The notes under the pieces are model-generated. The model saw only the letters and a list, made by a program, of their open reading frames with translations. It had not been told where the DNA came from and ran no database searches. A stretch of DNA of 64,000 nt from Actinomortierella ambigua (Eukaryota; Mortierellomycota; Mortierellomycetes; Mortierellales; Mortierellaceae). The stretch covers positions 22,724-86,723 of the forward strand of contig JAAAJB010000055.1 in NCBI GenBank assembly GCA_016098155.1, given 5' to 3'. A program made the translations under genes and the position numbers. This document shows positions 46,391-59,078 of the stretch, piece by piece. The stretch's first letter is position 1. Every line of letters starts with the position of its first letter.

Positions 46391-49300
46391 ATGGAGAAAC
46401 TGGAGCGCATGTCTTCCAGTGGGTCGGTCAAACGACCCACGAGTGTCCACAGCAGCAACAGCCTCGCGCCGACATCTCCTATTGCGAATGTGAGCAACAC
46501 ATCGACAACTTTTAGCGAAGACTCGTTCTCCAATAATCCGGATGATTACGATATTCGCCAACCTATTGGTACGTGTTACTTCTCTATCCCCCAAGAGAAC
46601 CATTCAAGACACCATGCTCTTTACTCTCTCTCTCTCTCTTTGTCATCTCTCTTTGTCTCTTTCCCATCTCTCCCTGTCTGTGCTCACCAAGGCCCTGCCA
46701 CAAACACGAATGATGTTTCGTAGTCGTTACAAACACGACTTCATGAGGCTGTTGTTTTAAGGAGAGGAAAATGAAGGAGAGAAGCAAAGAGGTCAGACAC
46801 GCTGGAAACATTGGGCCTAACCGTTTTTTTTTCCTTCTTTCGGATGATGTGGTGGGATAACATCATCACATGTGCGATTTCAAAAACAAAACAGGATACG
46901 GATCATCCGCCGTTGTGTACAATGCCTACTATAAGCCATTGAACAAGAGGATCGCCATCAAGGTCATTGACCTGGACATGTTTGAGCGGAATCAGATCGA
47001 CGAGCTTCGACGCGAGACTCAGGTCATGGCACTGTGCAAACACCCCAATGTCCTTCGCGTCAATGGCGCATTCGTCGCTGATAGCAAGCTCTATATTGTC
47101 ACGCCCTATCTCTCAGCAGGTAAGAACAGAAAAAAAAAGGGAGTGGTAGGATGTGTATGTGCACCCCCAAGTAGAGGAGAAGAAGGAATGACAAAAAAGG
47201 GTTGTCTATGTTTCCACGAGGAGAGACTATTGGGCAATAAGAGCTCATCCAGGGTATACATCGTATTCTTTGTCATGATGTTCAACCACATTTTCTTTCT
47301 CAACTTTTTGTTAGGATCTTGTCTGGACATCATGAAGACAGCTTACCCTGATGGATTTGACGAGGTGACCATTGCCACTATTCTCAAGCAGGCTCTCCAG
47401 GGACTGGATTATCTCCACAAGAACGGACACATTCACAGGTACAAATCTGAAAATATTTCAAATCACAATGTCTCTTCTCCCTTCTTTGGATGTTGCTCCC
47501 TCATTTAGCTGGACAAACTAGCAAGGCGTGAACCTTGCATGAGAGACCCAGTATGGGAAAGACGCGCCCACAACAAAAAAAATTGAGCCCTCTTAAGGAA
47601 CACAAAAAACTAGACCATGTTCATGTTCGTCAAGTGCGCAGGAGAGACCGACAGTGGACAAAGAATATTGGGGCAGGAAAAGTGATTGTGGGAGTGAGAG
47701 CACAAACAAACAAGCATCGGACAAAACACAGAGACGTTCAAGAACAACCTTTTGGAAAACGAGATGGGCAAAGCTCATTTTTTCCCGCTTCCCCACAAGC
47801 GTGATCACACCCTGTCTATATGCCCACTGTAGATCTTGCGAAAAAAAAATGGCGCACCTGTGCCTAAAGAGACCACTCCTAACTCTGCTCCCCTCACCCC
47901 CTTTCTCTCTCTATCTCACTCCGTCATTTTCATTCTCCCCACTCTATAGAGATGTCAAAGCAGGCAACTTGTTAGTGGACGAAGATGGCTCTGTTCTGCT
48001 GGCAGATTTTGGAGTGTCGTCGTCGTTGATGGAGAACGGCGATCGTCGCGGCATGCGCAAGACTTTTGTTGGCACGCCTTGTTGGATGGCCCCCGAGGTC
48101 ATGGAGCAGGCCGGATACGACTACAAGGCCGACATCTGGAGCTTTGGTATCACGGCCATCGAGCTCGCCACTGGCCATGCTCCCTTTGCCAAATACCCAC
48201 CTATCAAGGTAACCTTTGCTCCGTGGTCGGTTTGAGAGAGAGAGAGAAAGGAGGGGAGAGAGAGAAAAGACAAAGAGAACTTCGCCTTCGTACTAAACGC
48301 TGCATACGTTTGTCCTCTCCGTGTTTTCATTCGTTTTAGGTGCTGATGCTGACACTTTCGAACGACCCTCCAACGCTGGACCGTGAATCAACTAAGCATC
48401 GCTACTCCAAGCTCTTGAAGGAGATGATTGACACTTGTCTGCAAAAGGACCCTTCCAGGAGGTAACGCTTTCGCTGCCTTGGAGAGCTATGACGATGACA
48501 GCTGGTCACTAGGCATCAGTTTGGTGGATGGCTGCTAATTAATGTTACGTGGATTTTTTGTTGCTTTAATTTGTTGTTGGGGGAATTAGACCTACAGCTG
48601 AGAAACTACTGGGTCACTCTTTTTTCAAGCAAGCCAAGAAAAAGTCGTACCTGGTGTCTGGCATTCTCCACAATTTGCCCCCACTGGAACAGCGTCCTCC
48701 AAAGAGTATGCGAACGAACCGTTGAGATCAATTGTCAACCGGGGTTTGAGGATGACCCGTTTTTGTTGTTACTCGTTTGCAATGATGGAATATTCATACA
48801 GAGCTTTTTTTTTTTCTTCTATTTTTTTTTTTTTTTTTTTGTAGAGGCCGCCCCGAAGCAAGTCATGCCTCAAAAGGGCGTTTCGTGGGATTTTGATGCA
48901 GATGACACGGAGGAGTCTGAGGATCAACAACAACAGCAGCAGCAGCAGCAAGCTGTAGACGGAGGGGAGCCCGTCTCTCGTTCCCGCGTCGTCACATTTG
49001 AGTCACCGGCCGCCACGACAGAAGAAGGTCACTCTGCAGTGCTAGGTTCTTCGCAGGCACAGTCGCCACAGCTGGGTGGCAGTGCACCAGCAGCAGCACC
49101 AGCAGCAGCAGCACCAGCGCCAGTAAAGAAGTCTCGCTTTGTCATTGAAGAGTCGCCATCGATCAGTGGTGGTAGCGGACTTGCGTCGCCCAATCCAGGA
49201 CACATCCACCAGATGAGCAGCAACAGCAACAGCAACAACAACACTGCAACGTCGGCTGGCGCCAACCCAGATATGTTGGGCGGCCCTGTCTCGTCCCAAG

Positions 49301-50881
49301 GCCATACGGCGGTGTCGCCGTCAACACCTTTGCAGGGCCAAACACCGTCATTGTCGTTGGGGGTCCAACAGCCAGGTGTGCTTCTTCAAGGTCTGGGTGT
49401 GACGTCGTCTACGACGCCTGTTCCGGGTGATCAAAGTGGTAGTGCAGGAGGATTGGCGGAGGTGAAGAAGGGACGGTTCAGTGTCAAGGACACGACGTCG
49501 TCGTTGCCGCTTTCATCACCGACGCCGACGGCGCTGAAGGTGATGCCCTCGGCTGGCGCGGTAGGCAACGATTCGTCGTCGATGTTGTTGATGTCGCCTT
49601 CGCGTAGCTTGACGTCGTCGCCGGTCGATGGCCATCATGCTGTCTTTGGCGGTGATGGTGTCAAGACTGCACATTTGCATCTGCCAGACAGTGGACCTGG
49701 AACGCCTTCAGAGCGCAAGTCGCGGTTCGAGGTGCATCATAGCCACCCTAGTGGACATGCTGTCGGCACGCCAATGCACCAGCAACAGCAACAACAGCAA
49801 CCGACGTTGATGGCGAGCACAACCCCTACTATTGATGGTGCTGCGGAGGTAGGCCATGGTAACGCCTTGTCGCGCGAGTCGTCGCAGTCGCGGGTAGCGA
49901 ATGACCATGGTGTTGTTTTAGGTGGGGCTGCTGCTGCTGCTGCTGCCGCTACTGGTGGACCACTATCACGCGAAGGGTCTGCGACGCGTGTCTCGCGATT
50001 CAGCATCGAGACTGGCGCTGGCGCTGGAGCCGGTACTGGTACACCTCCATTGGTCCCTCATGGCGGACATGAGAGCCCGGTTCCTCCACTGAGCGCCGCG
50101 TCTTCGACAGCAACATCAACGACGGCGGCGGCTGGTCATACTACAACCAATGGTTTGGCAGCCCAACCAAAACGCAGTCGGTTCCAGGTGTCGAGTGTGG
50201 ATGGCCGTTCTACTGAGGGAACCCCTGGTAAAGATTTTGTTTATTATTGGATGTTCATTTTTTGAGTTGCCAACGACATTTATTGACCCTTTTTTTCTTT
50301 TCTTTTCTTCAATGTCTCTATTAGATGTTGGTGGATCGTCGGTCAACACGACACCGAACACGTCGCCTTCGGCATCGCTGCTGCGAGGCCAGCCGAATCT
50401 GTCGGAGCCGCAGACGGTGCAGAATGTGTATGCGCATTTGGATACACTGTACCGCCAGAATGAACAACAGCGAGCCATCCTATCGGAGCTGTTTGCAGGA
50501 CTAGGGATCAAGACGTTGCCCAGCGGCGGCGGTACCCTGAGCCACGAGGGCAGCAATGTTGGCTCGCCGGCCCTGTTGCGGATAAGCAGCACCGGTAGCA
50601 CCGCTAGCGGCGGTGGAGGCGGTGGCGGAGGCAGTGGATTATGCACACCTGTTGGCGTCGTCCTGCCGCCGATAGGCGGAGGCTCTTCGACGAGCAGTGG
50701 TGTTGAGGCCAGTGGCGGAAGTACTGGCCTGTCAGGCCTCTCTTCGGGCTCGGTGCATCGGGCAGAGGCAGCCCAGATGGCGCGTCAGTTCCAGGTGGTT
50801 GTCAAGGAGAATGAGAGTCTGCGCCGCGAGAACGAGGCATTGAAGCGGGAGCTGGAACGTATGCGTCGAGGAGGCGTGTAA
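46391..50881 (+). CDS. Ste20-family kinase of the OSR1/SPAK (FRAY) type with RFxV-rich tail
   Basis: Eight exons in phase: 46391-46568, 46895-47119, 47315-47438, 47950-48208, 48340-48461, 48590-48705, 48845-50227 and 50325-50881, giving 987 aa. The kinase domain (about 55-330) has the glycine loop [10 protein letters not shown], Lys82 in IAIKVIDLD, catalytic loop [21 protein letters not shown], and the T-loop [15 protein letters not shown] then [16 protein letters not shown], all very close to OSR1/SPAK, including the WNK-phosphorylated Thr. The tail is Ser/Ala/Gly/Gln-rich and carries five RFx[V/I] motifs at residues 439, 552, 635, 726 and 787. It ends in a leucine-zipper-like coiled coil ([16 protein letters not shown]). 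I see no clear CCT (OSR1 C-terminal) domain. Upstream activator and substrates are unknown. Confidence 0.92.
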
Positions 50882-51137
50882 CGCACTCGCCCAGAAATAA
50901 TGAAGAGAACAGAAATGAATGAATGAAGGGAGACGAGATTTTTTTTTTTTTTTTTTTTTTTTGTGCGTGTGCAACTACAAAACTTGGAAATGCAGTGATG
51001 GATACCATTTTCACTTTTGGGTGCCTGTGCCAGCTTCAGGAGGAAAGCCACCGTTCCGTATCAATTTTGTAACGGTCTGCAGATTTGTGTGTGCTCAACA
51101 CACCTTTCTTCCTTCACCTTTTTTTTTTTTCTTCCAC

Positions 51138-53548
51138 ATGACTGATTCCTCTACTCAGCTTTCAGTCCTCACCCTGAACTGCTGGTAAGCACATCTCGCA
51201 CACAAGCAATGTCAATTCCATTCTTCCTACTCCGCATTCTTTTTTTTTTTGTTACATCCCGTCTTTTCCCTTCCATTACCATCACCTTCACTAATGGTTG
51301 CTAAAGCTCTAAAATGAGGCCACCGCAACAACGATGAAGCGGGACATTCCCCATCGGAGGAGTCTTGAACAAGAGACTATTAGAGTAGGAAGGGACATGG
51401 AAGGTAGTTCGACTCTATTGGAAAGAAAGGCCCAGCTGTGTCTTCTTCTCCACCCAGACTACATTCAATGGGCTGACTAAAACGTAGCCTGAACAGCCCT
51501 GTCAGTTTCTTTCGCGCGCAGGAGAGTGTGCCAGTGCCCTGAAAAAAACAGCCGCTGAGACCCGGGCGAATGAAACCACTTTTTGAAGTGCATTTTGTTC
51601 TCATGTCCCGCAAGCAACAAATATCAGGCCATGCTCTTTTTCGCATAACCCCCCCCCCTTCACTTCCCCTATCTCAATGTTGTATGCTTCCGCGATTGCT
51701 AGCCCGCCTTTTTTTTTCTTTGTGCCTCCACACGGGTTTCTTGTCCTCCTTTTCTCCCTACGTATGAGTGGCATGACCCTCCACACCTCCCCTTTTTGAG
51801 ATTGTACCACTTCAACACCTCTAACACCTCTAACACTCACACTCTTTTCTTTCACACAACGACACAACCCTGCCGCACATTCAGGGGCTTGAAGTTTGTC
51901 TCGAAGGACCGCGAGGACCGGCTGGCGGCGATCGGGCGGTACATCTCGGACAGTGCGCGACACTATGATATCGTGGGTCTGCAAGAGGTATGGGTGTACG
52001 ACGACTACGCCAAGATCCGGGACCTTTGTCAGCGGGTGCTGCCGTACTCGAAGCATTGGTACAGCGGCGTGCTTGGGTCTGGGCTGGTGGTGTTGTCGCG
52101 GTTTCCGATTGTGTCGACGACGATGCGTCGGTTTGCGCTGAATGGCGACCCGTTCATGATCACCCATGGCGATTGGTATGTCGGCAAGTGTGTCGTCAGC
52201 GCCGTTATTGCTCATCCTACCTGTGGAGAGATTGAGGTTTTCAACACACATGTAAGTGCGCACCTTTTTATTTTTTTTCTACTGTCTTTTGGATGCATAT
52301 GTTCCTACAACGGAGGGGTAGTTCGGTATGGTTCTCAAGACTATACGCCTGTCTAACACAAAAGGAATAAATATATTTATCCCCTTCTCCCCCCCCCCCC
52401 CTCCTTAGTTGCATGCCGGTTACGACCCAGTCGGCACCCCAGACCGATACCTCGGCTGCCGCGTGGGCGAGGCATGGGAGATGGCGTCGCTGGTCAAGGC
52501 AGCATCGACGCAAGGGCGCCATGTGATTTCCCTGGGCGACTACAACAGCGCGCCCAGCGCGCTGGTCATCAAGCTCCTGACGATGCACGGTGGGTTGACG
52601 GACAGTTGGGAGCAGCTCCACCCAGCACCGCGGGACCCCATCCCTCGTGGGTTGACCCCCGAACAAGGTGTGCAGATCATGGGCGTGACCTGCGACACAC
52701 CCTTAAATTCGTGGACGAAGCATACGTGGCTCAACTACCATACGGGAGACCCCATTGGCGAGCGTCTGGATTACATCTTTTACCACGAGACACCCGAGTT
52801 GGTCTGCACGGATGTCCAGGTCGCCGTGCAGGAGAAGATTACGGGCATCGGTCGCAACTCGGACCTGCGCAAGAACTACTCGGATCACTATGGTGTGCAT
52901 GCCACGTTCCAGTTGAAGCCCGCCACGTTCCATCTCCCTAGTGGTGCAGGCGATCGTGGTGCTGCCATAAAGAGACTCGCCACCTCGGACTCGGCGGCGA
53001 CCGTGACCACTGGCGGAAGCAACAGCAACAGCACCAGCACCACCAGTAACCAAGATGGGGAGGAGGAGAATGCACACAAGCAACAAAAGCTACAGGCGCT
53101 GACCGAGGTCTTGGAAGAAGTACTGATCCTGCTGAACCAACACCACCAGGCCCGGCAATCCAAGAGCCGTCTCGAGATGTTTGGCGTGGCCTTGCCGACG
53201 CTGGTGACGTCGCTCGGACTGATTGTCGGTTTGTTCTTTGTGCGGCCACGGTGGGTGGCCGGTCTGTTGTCGCTGTTGCTCTCGGGCCTGTCGTCGATGT
53301 GGATCGTCCATTTCCTGTACGGGTTCTTGTTTGGCGGCGAGATGAAGTCGGCCTTCTTGAACACGATGGAGGAGGTCGAGACCGTCCTCGCGGCCTTGAT
53401 GGCGGAGAAGGAGAGGGTGAAGGCCAAGGCACAGGCGACGAGGAACGGTGGTAGTTCACCCTTGCAACAGCAGCAGCAGCAGCAGCAGCACGATGCGCGA
53501 GTGGCAGCTGTGCTCGAACGTGAGGATCAAGGAAGGATCTTGAAATGA
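51138..53548 (+). CDS. Neutral sphingomyelinase / inositol phosphosphingolipid phospholipase C (ISC1-like)
   Basis: Exons 51138-51184, 51885-52251 and 52409-53548 give 517 aa. It is a DNase I-fold Mg-dependent phosphodiesterase that removes the head group of sphingolipids to give ceramide. Visible motifs are LTLNCW (Asn14), IVGLQEVW (Glu50, metal ligand), GLVVLSRFPI, FNTHLHAGYD (His138/His140), ISLGDYNSAP (Asp182, Asn184), ERLDYIFY and the catalytic YSDHYGVHA (Asp297/His298). Near the C-terminus are two hydrophobic segments (TLVTSLGLIVGLFFV and GLLSLLLSGLSSMWIVHFLY), as in Isc1/nSMase1, so membrane-bound. In fungi the substrate is usually inositol phosphosphingolipid. The first intron is 700 nt, and the tiny first exon is supported by phase and by the conserved N-terminus. 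Confidence 0.93.
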
Positions 53549-53980
53549 GAATCCCGGTGGTCGTCGCCGCGCCGCCTCTTTGGGCTTGCTGGGGATGGTG
53601 GTGGTGGTGGTAGTAGTAGTAGTGGTTGGCCCGGCGTGCGATCGCCTTGGATCAGGGTGGATGATTCAGAAGACGAGCTGCAGCAAGGCGCTATTCGATT
53701 GGTGTGAGAGAAAAAAATGACACCCTCCTTCCTTTCCCTGGCGCACCTGCCCATTGTCTCTCCCATTTCACTTTCTTTGTCTCTCTTTTTTTTTTTTTGT
53801 CTTGGATACCATAGTTACTTTCCTTTTAATCGTGCACTTAAAAAACTGCTTTTATATATATACAAAAGTGTGAATTACAATTATCGGAACTGACTGAGGG
53901 GAAAGGTGGGAGAAGGAAAACGGAGGCTTCATTGAGACCCCCCGGGGGCCCTTGCTGCTGCTACTCGACAGTCCTTTTTT
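53549..53980. other. Convergent 3' spacer
   Basis: Space between the sphingomyelinase stop and the stop of the leftward His/Gly-rich gene. It contains a T-run and AT-rich sequence around 53780-53880 typical of 3' ends, and no gene. Confidence 0.45.
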
Positions 53981-55489
53981 TTAGATGACACGAGAGTGCG
54001 CATCCGGGTGGGACATGGGACCACCATGACCCTCCGTGGTGGGTAGGCTACCGGGCATGGAAGTGACCGTGCTGGCTGGCAAATGATGCACGGCAGCCGA
54101 GCTCGTGGGGACCTCGATATTATGACCCGTCACCGAGGACGGAATCGAGGTCAGAGACGACGTGGTGACCGTGGAAGTGGCGGTGGTTCCCTCCTGCGCG
54201 TGCATGGGTGCAGCAACGTGCGAACGATCGGCGGCTGTGTACGCAGGGACGGCGGTCGTGCCGGTCGGGCCAGCAGGGGCCATACCATGATGATGGTGCT
54301 GTTGTTGTTGATGGAGATGCTGCTGCTGATCAGCGGAGGGTGCAACAGGCAGAGGCTTGCTGCTCAGATGCTGCTGCATCTGGTCTTCATGGCCTCGGTG
54401 GTGGGCGTCACCGGCTCCATAATAGGGTGTGGGATCAGCGAGCGCTTGGCCTGTGGTACCAGCCGTCGTTGCCGAGAGGCCCTGATCGTGTGGACGCTGG
54501 TGCATCTGCTGATATTGTTGTCCATCATGGCGGGCGTCAACACCGATGCGGCCGGCATGATAGTCCGCCGAGGAATCATGGGCGAGCCCATGGCCCGTGA
54601 GGCCGCCACCGGCCGTCGTTGCTGCTGCGTGGCCTTGGTCGTGTGGATGCTGGCGCATCTGCTGATGATGTTGTTGCTGTTGTCCATCGCCGGTCACGTG
54701 GCGGGTGTCAACACCGGTGCGGCCAGCATGATATTCCGCGGCGGAATCATGAGCGAGCTTATGGCCCGTGGGGCCACCACCGGTCGTCGTTGCTGTGTGG
54801 CCTTGGTGATGTGGCTGCTGATGCGGAGCACCCCCGACACCACCTACAGCGGGGATGCCGCCCATGGCAACCGCAGTGGGGATGGCAGCCGTCGCTGGAT
54901 GGACGGTGGTAGTGCCTCCGCTCATCTCGGCAATGTGGCGGTCAGTGTGCGGGCGCGTCGGATCGTCTGGGTGGAGGATGTCGTTTTTGACGCGCGTCAG
55001 GGTGCTGGCCGTGGGATCTGGGTTTGAAACAGGCGCCGGCATGGTGTTCAGGACCGTGTGGCCATGCGCATCCGTCTTAGTTGCTGGGGCTGCATTGTAG
55101 TCATTGGCTAGAGCAGCCATAGCACCGCCGTGCCCTCCTCCTGCTCCTCCTGCGGCGGCGGTACCGCCGCCAGGAGCGTGAGTGGGACGAGTATACGTAG
55201 GTGCTTGAGCTTGGGAATGCAGAGGGTCATGATGCAGATGCTGGCCAGGCTTATTTGGTTCAATATGAGGGTGAGGATGAACTGGGTCGGTGGCAGTAGT
55301 GTCGGTGGATCCTACGGGTTTGCCAGTCATCTTCTCGACGAGGGTATAGGCCTTGTCTTTGACCTTGTCCATGGTTGACTGCTTAGCAGGAGCAGCAGTG
55401 CTGGTGGGGGTGGCCGTTGTCGTGGTTGTTCCAGCTGGATGATGCTGGTGGTGATCGCTGGGATGAGGATTGGTCGCAGTGGAAGACAT
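53981..55489 (-). CDS. His/Gly/Thr-rich disordered protein, hydrophilin-like
   Basis: A single exon of 502 aa that looks fully disordered. The start MSSTATNPHPSDHHQHHP is followed by a short ordered helix (TMDKVKDKAYTLVEKMTGKP), then Gly/His/Thr/Gln-rich sequence. The middle carries three imperfect copies of a ~40-residue unit with the core LTGHGLAHDSSADYHAGR then GVDARH. There are no membrane segments or catalytic motifs. High Gly and polar content and the KxxAxxxxEKxTGKP helix resemble stress-induced hydrophilins/LEA-like proteins, so a desiccation or stress role is a guess. GC content is high, and long open frames on the opposite strand are shadows of its biased codons. The gene is convergent with the sphingomyelinase. 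Confidence 0.7.
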   Translation of the reverse strand: MSSTATNPHPSDHHQHHPAGTTTTTATPTSTAAPAKQSTMDKVKDKAYTLVEKMTGKPVGSTDTTATDPVHPHPHIEPNKPGQHLHHDPLHSQAQAPTYTRPTHAPGGGTAAAGGAGGGHGGAMAALANDYNAAPATKTDAHGHTVLNTMPAPVSNPDPTASTLTRVKNDILHPDDPTRPHTDRHIAEMSGGTTTVHPATAAIPTAVAMGGIPAVGGVGGAPHQQPHHQGHTATTTGGGPTGHKLAHDSAAEYHAGRTGVDTRHVTGDGQQQQHHQQMRQHPHDQGHAAATTAGGGLTGHGLAHDSSADYHAGRIGVDARHDGQQYQQMHQRPHDQGLSATTAGTTGQALADPTPYYGAGDAHHRGHEDQMQQHLSSKPLPVAPSADQQQHLHQQQQHHHHGMAPAGPTGTTAVPAYTAADRSHVAAPMHAQEGTTATSTVTTSSLTSIPSSVTGHNIEVPTSSAAVHHLPASTVTSMPGSLPTTEGHGGPMSHPDAHSRVI

Positions 55490-55760
55490 GGTGGGTTGTA
55501 TAGATGTGTGAGGAGTGATTTGAAGGGGGAGGGAACCTAGTTTTATAGATGTTACTCCTGTGTAGAAGGCTCATATGTTGGGGCACGCATCATCAGCGCG
55601 TCAAATTTTCAATGAAAACAATGACATCATTATTATTGGTTGGTTTAGTGTACAAAATTTATACCACTAAAAAGCTCGTTGATGTGGTGTGTCAATGGTT
55701 ATGCGTTGTTTTTCATATGTGCATGTGTCTGGCTTGGTTCCCCCTCCCTCCTCTCTGCGG

Positions 55761-58700
55761 TCATCGGGCGGCTGAGCCATTATAGGATGCTTGAGACGGG
55801 TAGTGGGGGTCTTGTGGGTGAGACGGATAAGGATGATGCATAGCACCGGGGTCCCTGCCCGGGTAACCTGGAGGATAGCCTGGCCCGCCTGGTCCGCCTC
55901 GCATGGCGCCGGGGGGCGTCTGAGGTCGTCCCGGGTGCGGGGGTGGCGGCCCTTGAGGGTGATGATGGGGAGCATAGTACTGTCCTGCCGATGCAGGATG
56001 CTGAGGAGGATACCCATATCCACCACCGCCACCAGCCTTTGGGTCTGGACCAGCCGACGAGCCAGGAGGAGGAGGAGCATGAGAGTGGGAGTGGGAATGG
56101 GGAGGACCCTGCATCATCCCACGCCCTGCTGACGAAGGCGGTGGTGGAGGTGGTTGCTCATGACCATAGTGTGCTGGGTGCGACGGTGCAGAAACTGATG
56201 TTCGCTGAGACGGGTGCCCATAGGGCGAACGATTCCGCGGAGGCGGACCTTGAGCTGCGTCCACAAGATATCCTTGCTTGCCGGGCGGTGGGGGTGGCCC
56301 AGGTAACCCACCTGCAACATCCGGTGGCGGTGGGCCATGGCCTGGCGTGCGGTACCGATGTGCATGTTCTATGCTATTGGGGCTCGAGCCAGGTCGTACA
56401 ACGCCTCCCCCTCCCCCTCCCCCTCCTCCTGCAGCAGCAGCGGCAGCGGCAGCAGCAGCAGCCGCTTCGTGTGGCGAATGCATAGGTTCCCCATTCGAGA
56501 TGGACGATCGGCTGTACCCTGGATGATGCAGCGGATATTCTGGCCCACCCTTACCTGGTGGTGGCGGTGGTGGCTCGATGCGACCTCCACCTGCAGGAGA
56601 AGGGTGCGAGGGAATGGATTGTCGGTAGCCAGGGTGCATATCAGGATGCATGTGTGGCTGAGCTGAGTATCCACGGTAATCATCAGGATGGGGCACACCA
56701 CGATAGGATCGTCCAGAGTATCCGGCCGGGACCATGCTCGGAGACGGCATACCTTCGCGGTAGGGCATTGGGGGTCCTCCGGGATGATGTGGCAATCCAT
56801 AGCCTTGGCCAGGTCCATCAGGCCCACCATGCGACGGATGTACCCCAATAGGATATCCTTGCCGCTCATCTGGCGAGCCAAGCGGCTGCTGAGCAAGATG
56901 TCTAGGGTCTACACATTGGCCAGCAGGGTTTAGCGTGCGGACACCGTAGCCTTGTGGTGGTGGTGGAGGGGGAGCATCGCCTGGGCCACCTGGTCCGTAT
57001 GGAGAAGGTGCTGGATGGATGGCTGTCCGGCCAGGGCGTTCAATGGGTGACGCCTTGCCAATCTGAGGCGATGCTTCGATGGAGATGGGACCTGTCAACG
57101 AAGGATGTCGCTGGTGACCGCTTGGTTCTTGCATAGGGCGGCTAAAAGACGAGTGTCGCGAGTGGGATCCACGCGGTTGCTGCGGGTCTGGGCCTGGGCC
57201 CGGGCCCGGCTGCTGCTGTGAGTTCTGCGAAGCTTGTGACTGTAGCTGGGCTTGGGCATGGGCTTGAGCTTGTGCTTGCGCCTGTGCCTGCGCCTGTGCC
57301 TGCACTTGCGCCAGAGCCTGAGCCTGTGCTGCTGTTGACGCTGGAACCTGCTGTGCCTGCCGCTGCTGTTGCTGATATAGCGGATACTCTTGTGGATGAT
57401 AACCGTGCTGATGGGGCGGTCCGCCTGCAGCTCCAGGAGGGTACTGTTGAGGGCCCTGAGGTGGGTGCGCCCTCGGTCCTGTCTGCTGCAAAGGAGGTTG
57501 CTGAGGTTGCTGCTGCTGTTGCTGATGTTGTTGCTGCTGTTGTTGCTGCTGTTGTTGCTGCTGTTGTTGCTGTTGCTGCTGTTGCTGCTGCTGTTGTTGT
57601 TGTTGCTGCTGCTGTTGTTGCTGTTGCTGCTGTTGCTGCTGTTGCTGCTGTTGCTGCTGTTGCTGCTGTTGTTGCTGTTGTTGCTGTTGCTGCTGTTGTT
57701 GCTGCCGAGCATGCTGAAGTGCAACGGGATCAACTGGTCGACCACTAGCATCCGTGTATTCTGGTGCATATCCATATCCTGGAGGGTAGCCCTGTGCGCG
57801 ACGTTGAGCCTCTGAGGAGGACCCAGGCCCCGCTGCACCCGACAGACTTCCGTGACTTGCGCCTGACGATCCTGGGAGAGGACGTGAGGGCTGCGGCGGT
57901 TGTCCATGACCTGTGTGAAACGGTGGTTGGGCACCCATCGGACCCTGTGGGTGAGCATGAGGAGAGTATCCGTCCGGTGTAGGACCAGGTTGGCCTTGGT
58001 GAGCAACAGGAACGGCACCAGCAGCAGAAGCAGCAGAGGCAGAGCGTCGTGAATAGCCCTCAGGTGGACCACCTGCCATCATCGCACCAGGGGGACCTAA
58101 CGGTGGTGGCGCATGAACAGCTTCAGGGTATCGAGCATATTCACCACGGTACCTCCGATCGTCTTCTGGGGTAGAAATCTCACGCACGCTGGATCTGCGG
58201 CTGAGGGATGCACCATCAGGGGGCGGAGCGACATGGCTGGGCGGATTGGGACGCATGCGGGGTGAGCCAGTGCCAGGGGCACCAGGAGCACCAGGATGTA
58301 CAACAACAGATCGATAAGGACCATACGGATCAGCGTAGCCTGGAGGTATTTCGCGCGAATGATCTCGCCGATGCAAAGACCCCTCGCCCCGCCAGTTGGG
58401 GCCACCAGCACGCTCGTAAGGAGATACTGGTGACGAGCCAGGGCCAGCCTCTGCAATATCTGCTCGCCTAGATGGCTCATCGTATCGGTTGCTGGATGGA
58501 GGCTGTGCGGCTTGAGGCTGCGGCTCATTGAGAATAAAGTCCAAGCGTGCCTTTGAGTCTCGTCCAGGTGGCATCGCAGGTGGTGTAGCGACTCTCCTGA
58601 CAGGTGATTGCTGTTGAACTGTCGGCTGCTGCTGTACTTGTTGATCCGGTCTCGCGGAGCGGAAGCCAGCATCTCCATACTCAATATCCCTCCTAGCTGC

Positions 58701-59046
58701 ATATGCAATATCTTGTGGATGCTCCAGTGAATGATCCACCGGAGGGCCACTTGAGGATGCTGGGTTCATTACATAGCTGTAGTGAGGTTGAACACCCTGG
58801 TCCTGATGACTCATTGACGACGCTGATTGTCCAGGCCTTGGCACCCCCATGGAAGGCGGCACCATATTTGCATCCGAGTGGGCGCGCCTGTGACCATCGT
58901 CAGGTTGTAAAGGCTGCTCTTGATAGGGAGCACCAGCGTTCGATGGCATACGCTGTTCACGGGCACGGGGCTGCATCGCCATTGGACCAGACACCTCATT
59001 TGCAGATTCAGGCGGCACGAGGAAAGGGGCACCATCCTCAACTTGC

Positions 59047-59078
<32 letters not shown>

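Noticed and set aside
54083..55027. 314-aa plus-strand ORF opposite the His/Gly-rich gene
   Set aside because: Its apparent repeats mirror those of the minus-strand protein. The minus-strand frame is longer, has a proper start and a fungal-like composition.
57218..57815. Plus-strand ORFs with long Leu, Val and Ala runs
   Set aside because: They are the other-strand readings of the CAG/CAA polyglutamine tracts in the capping-enzyme tail.
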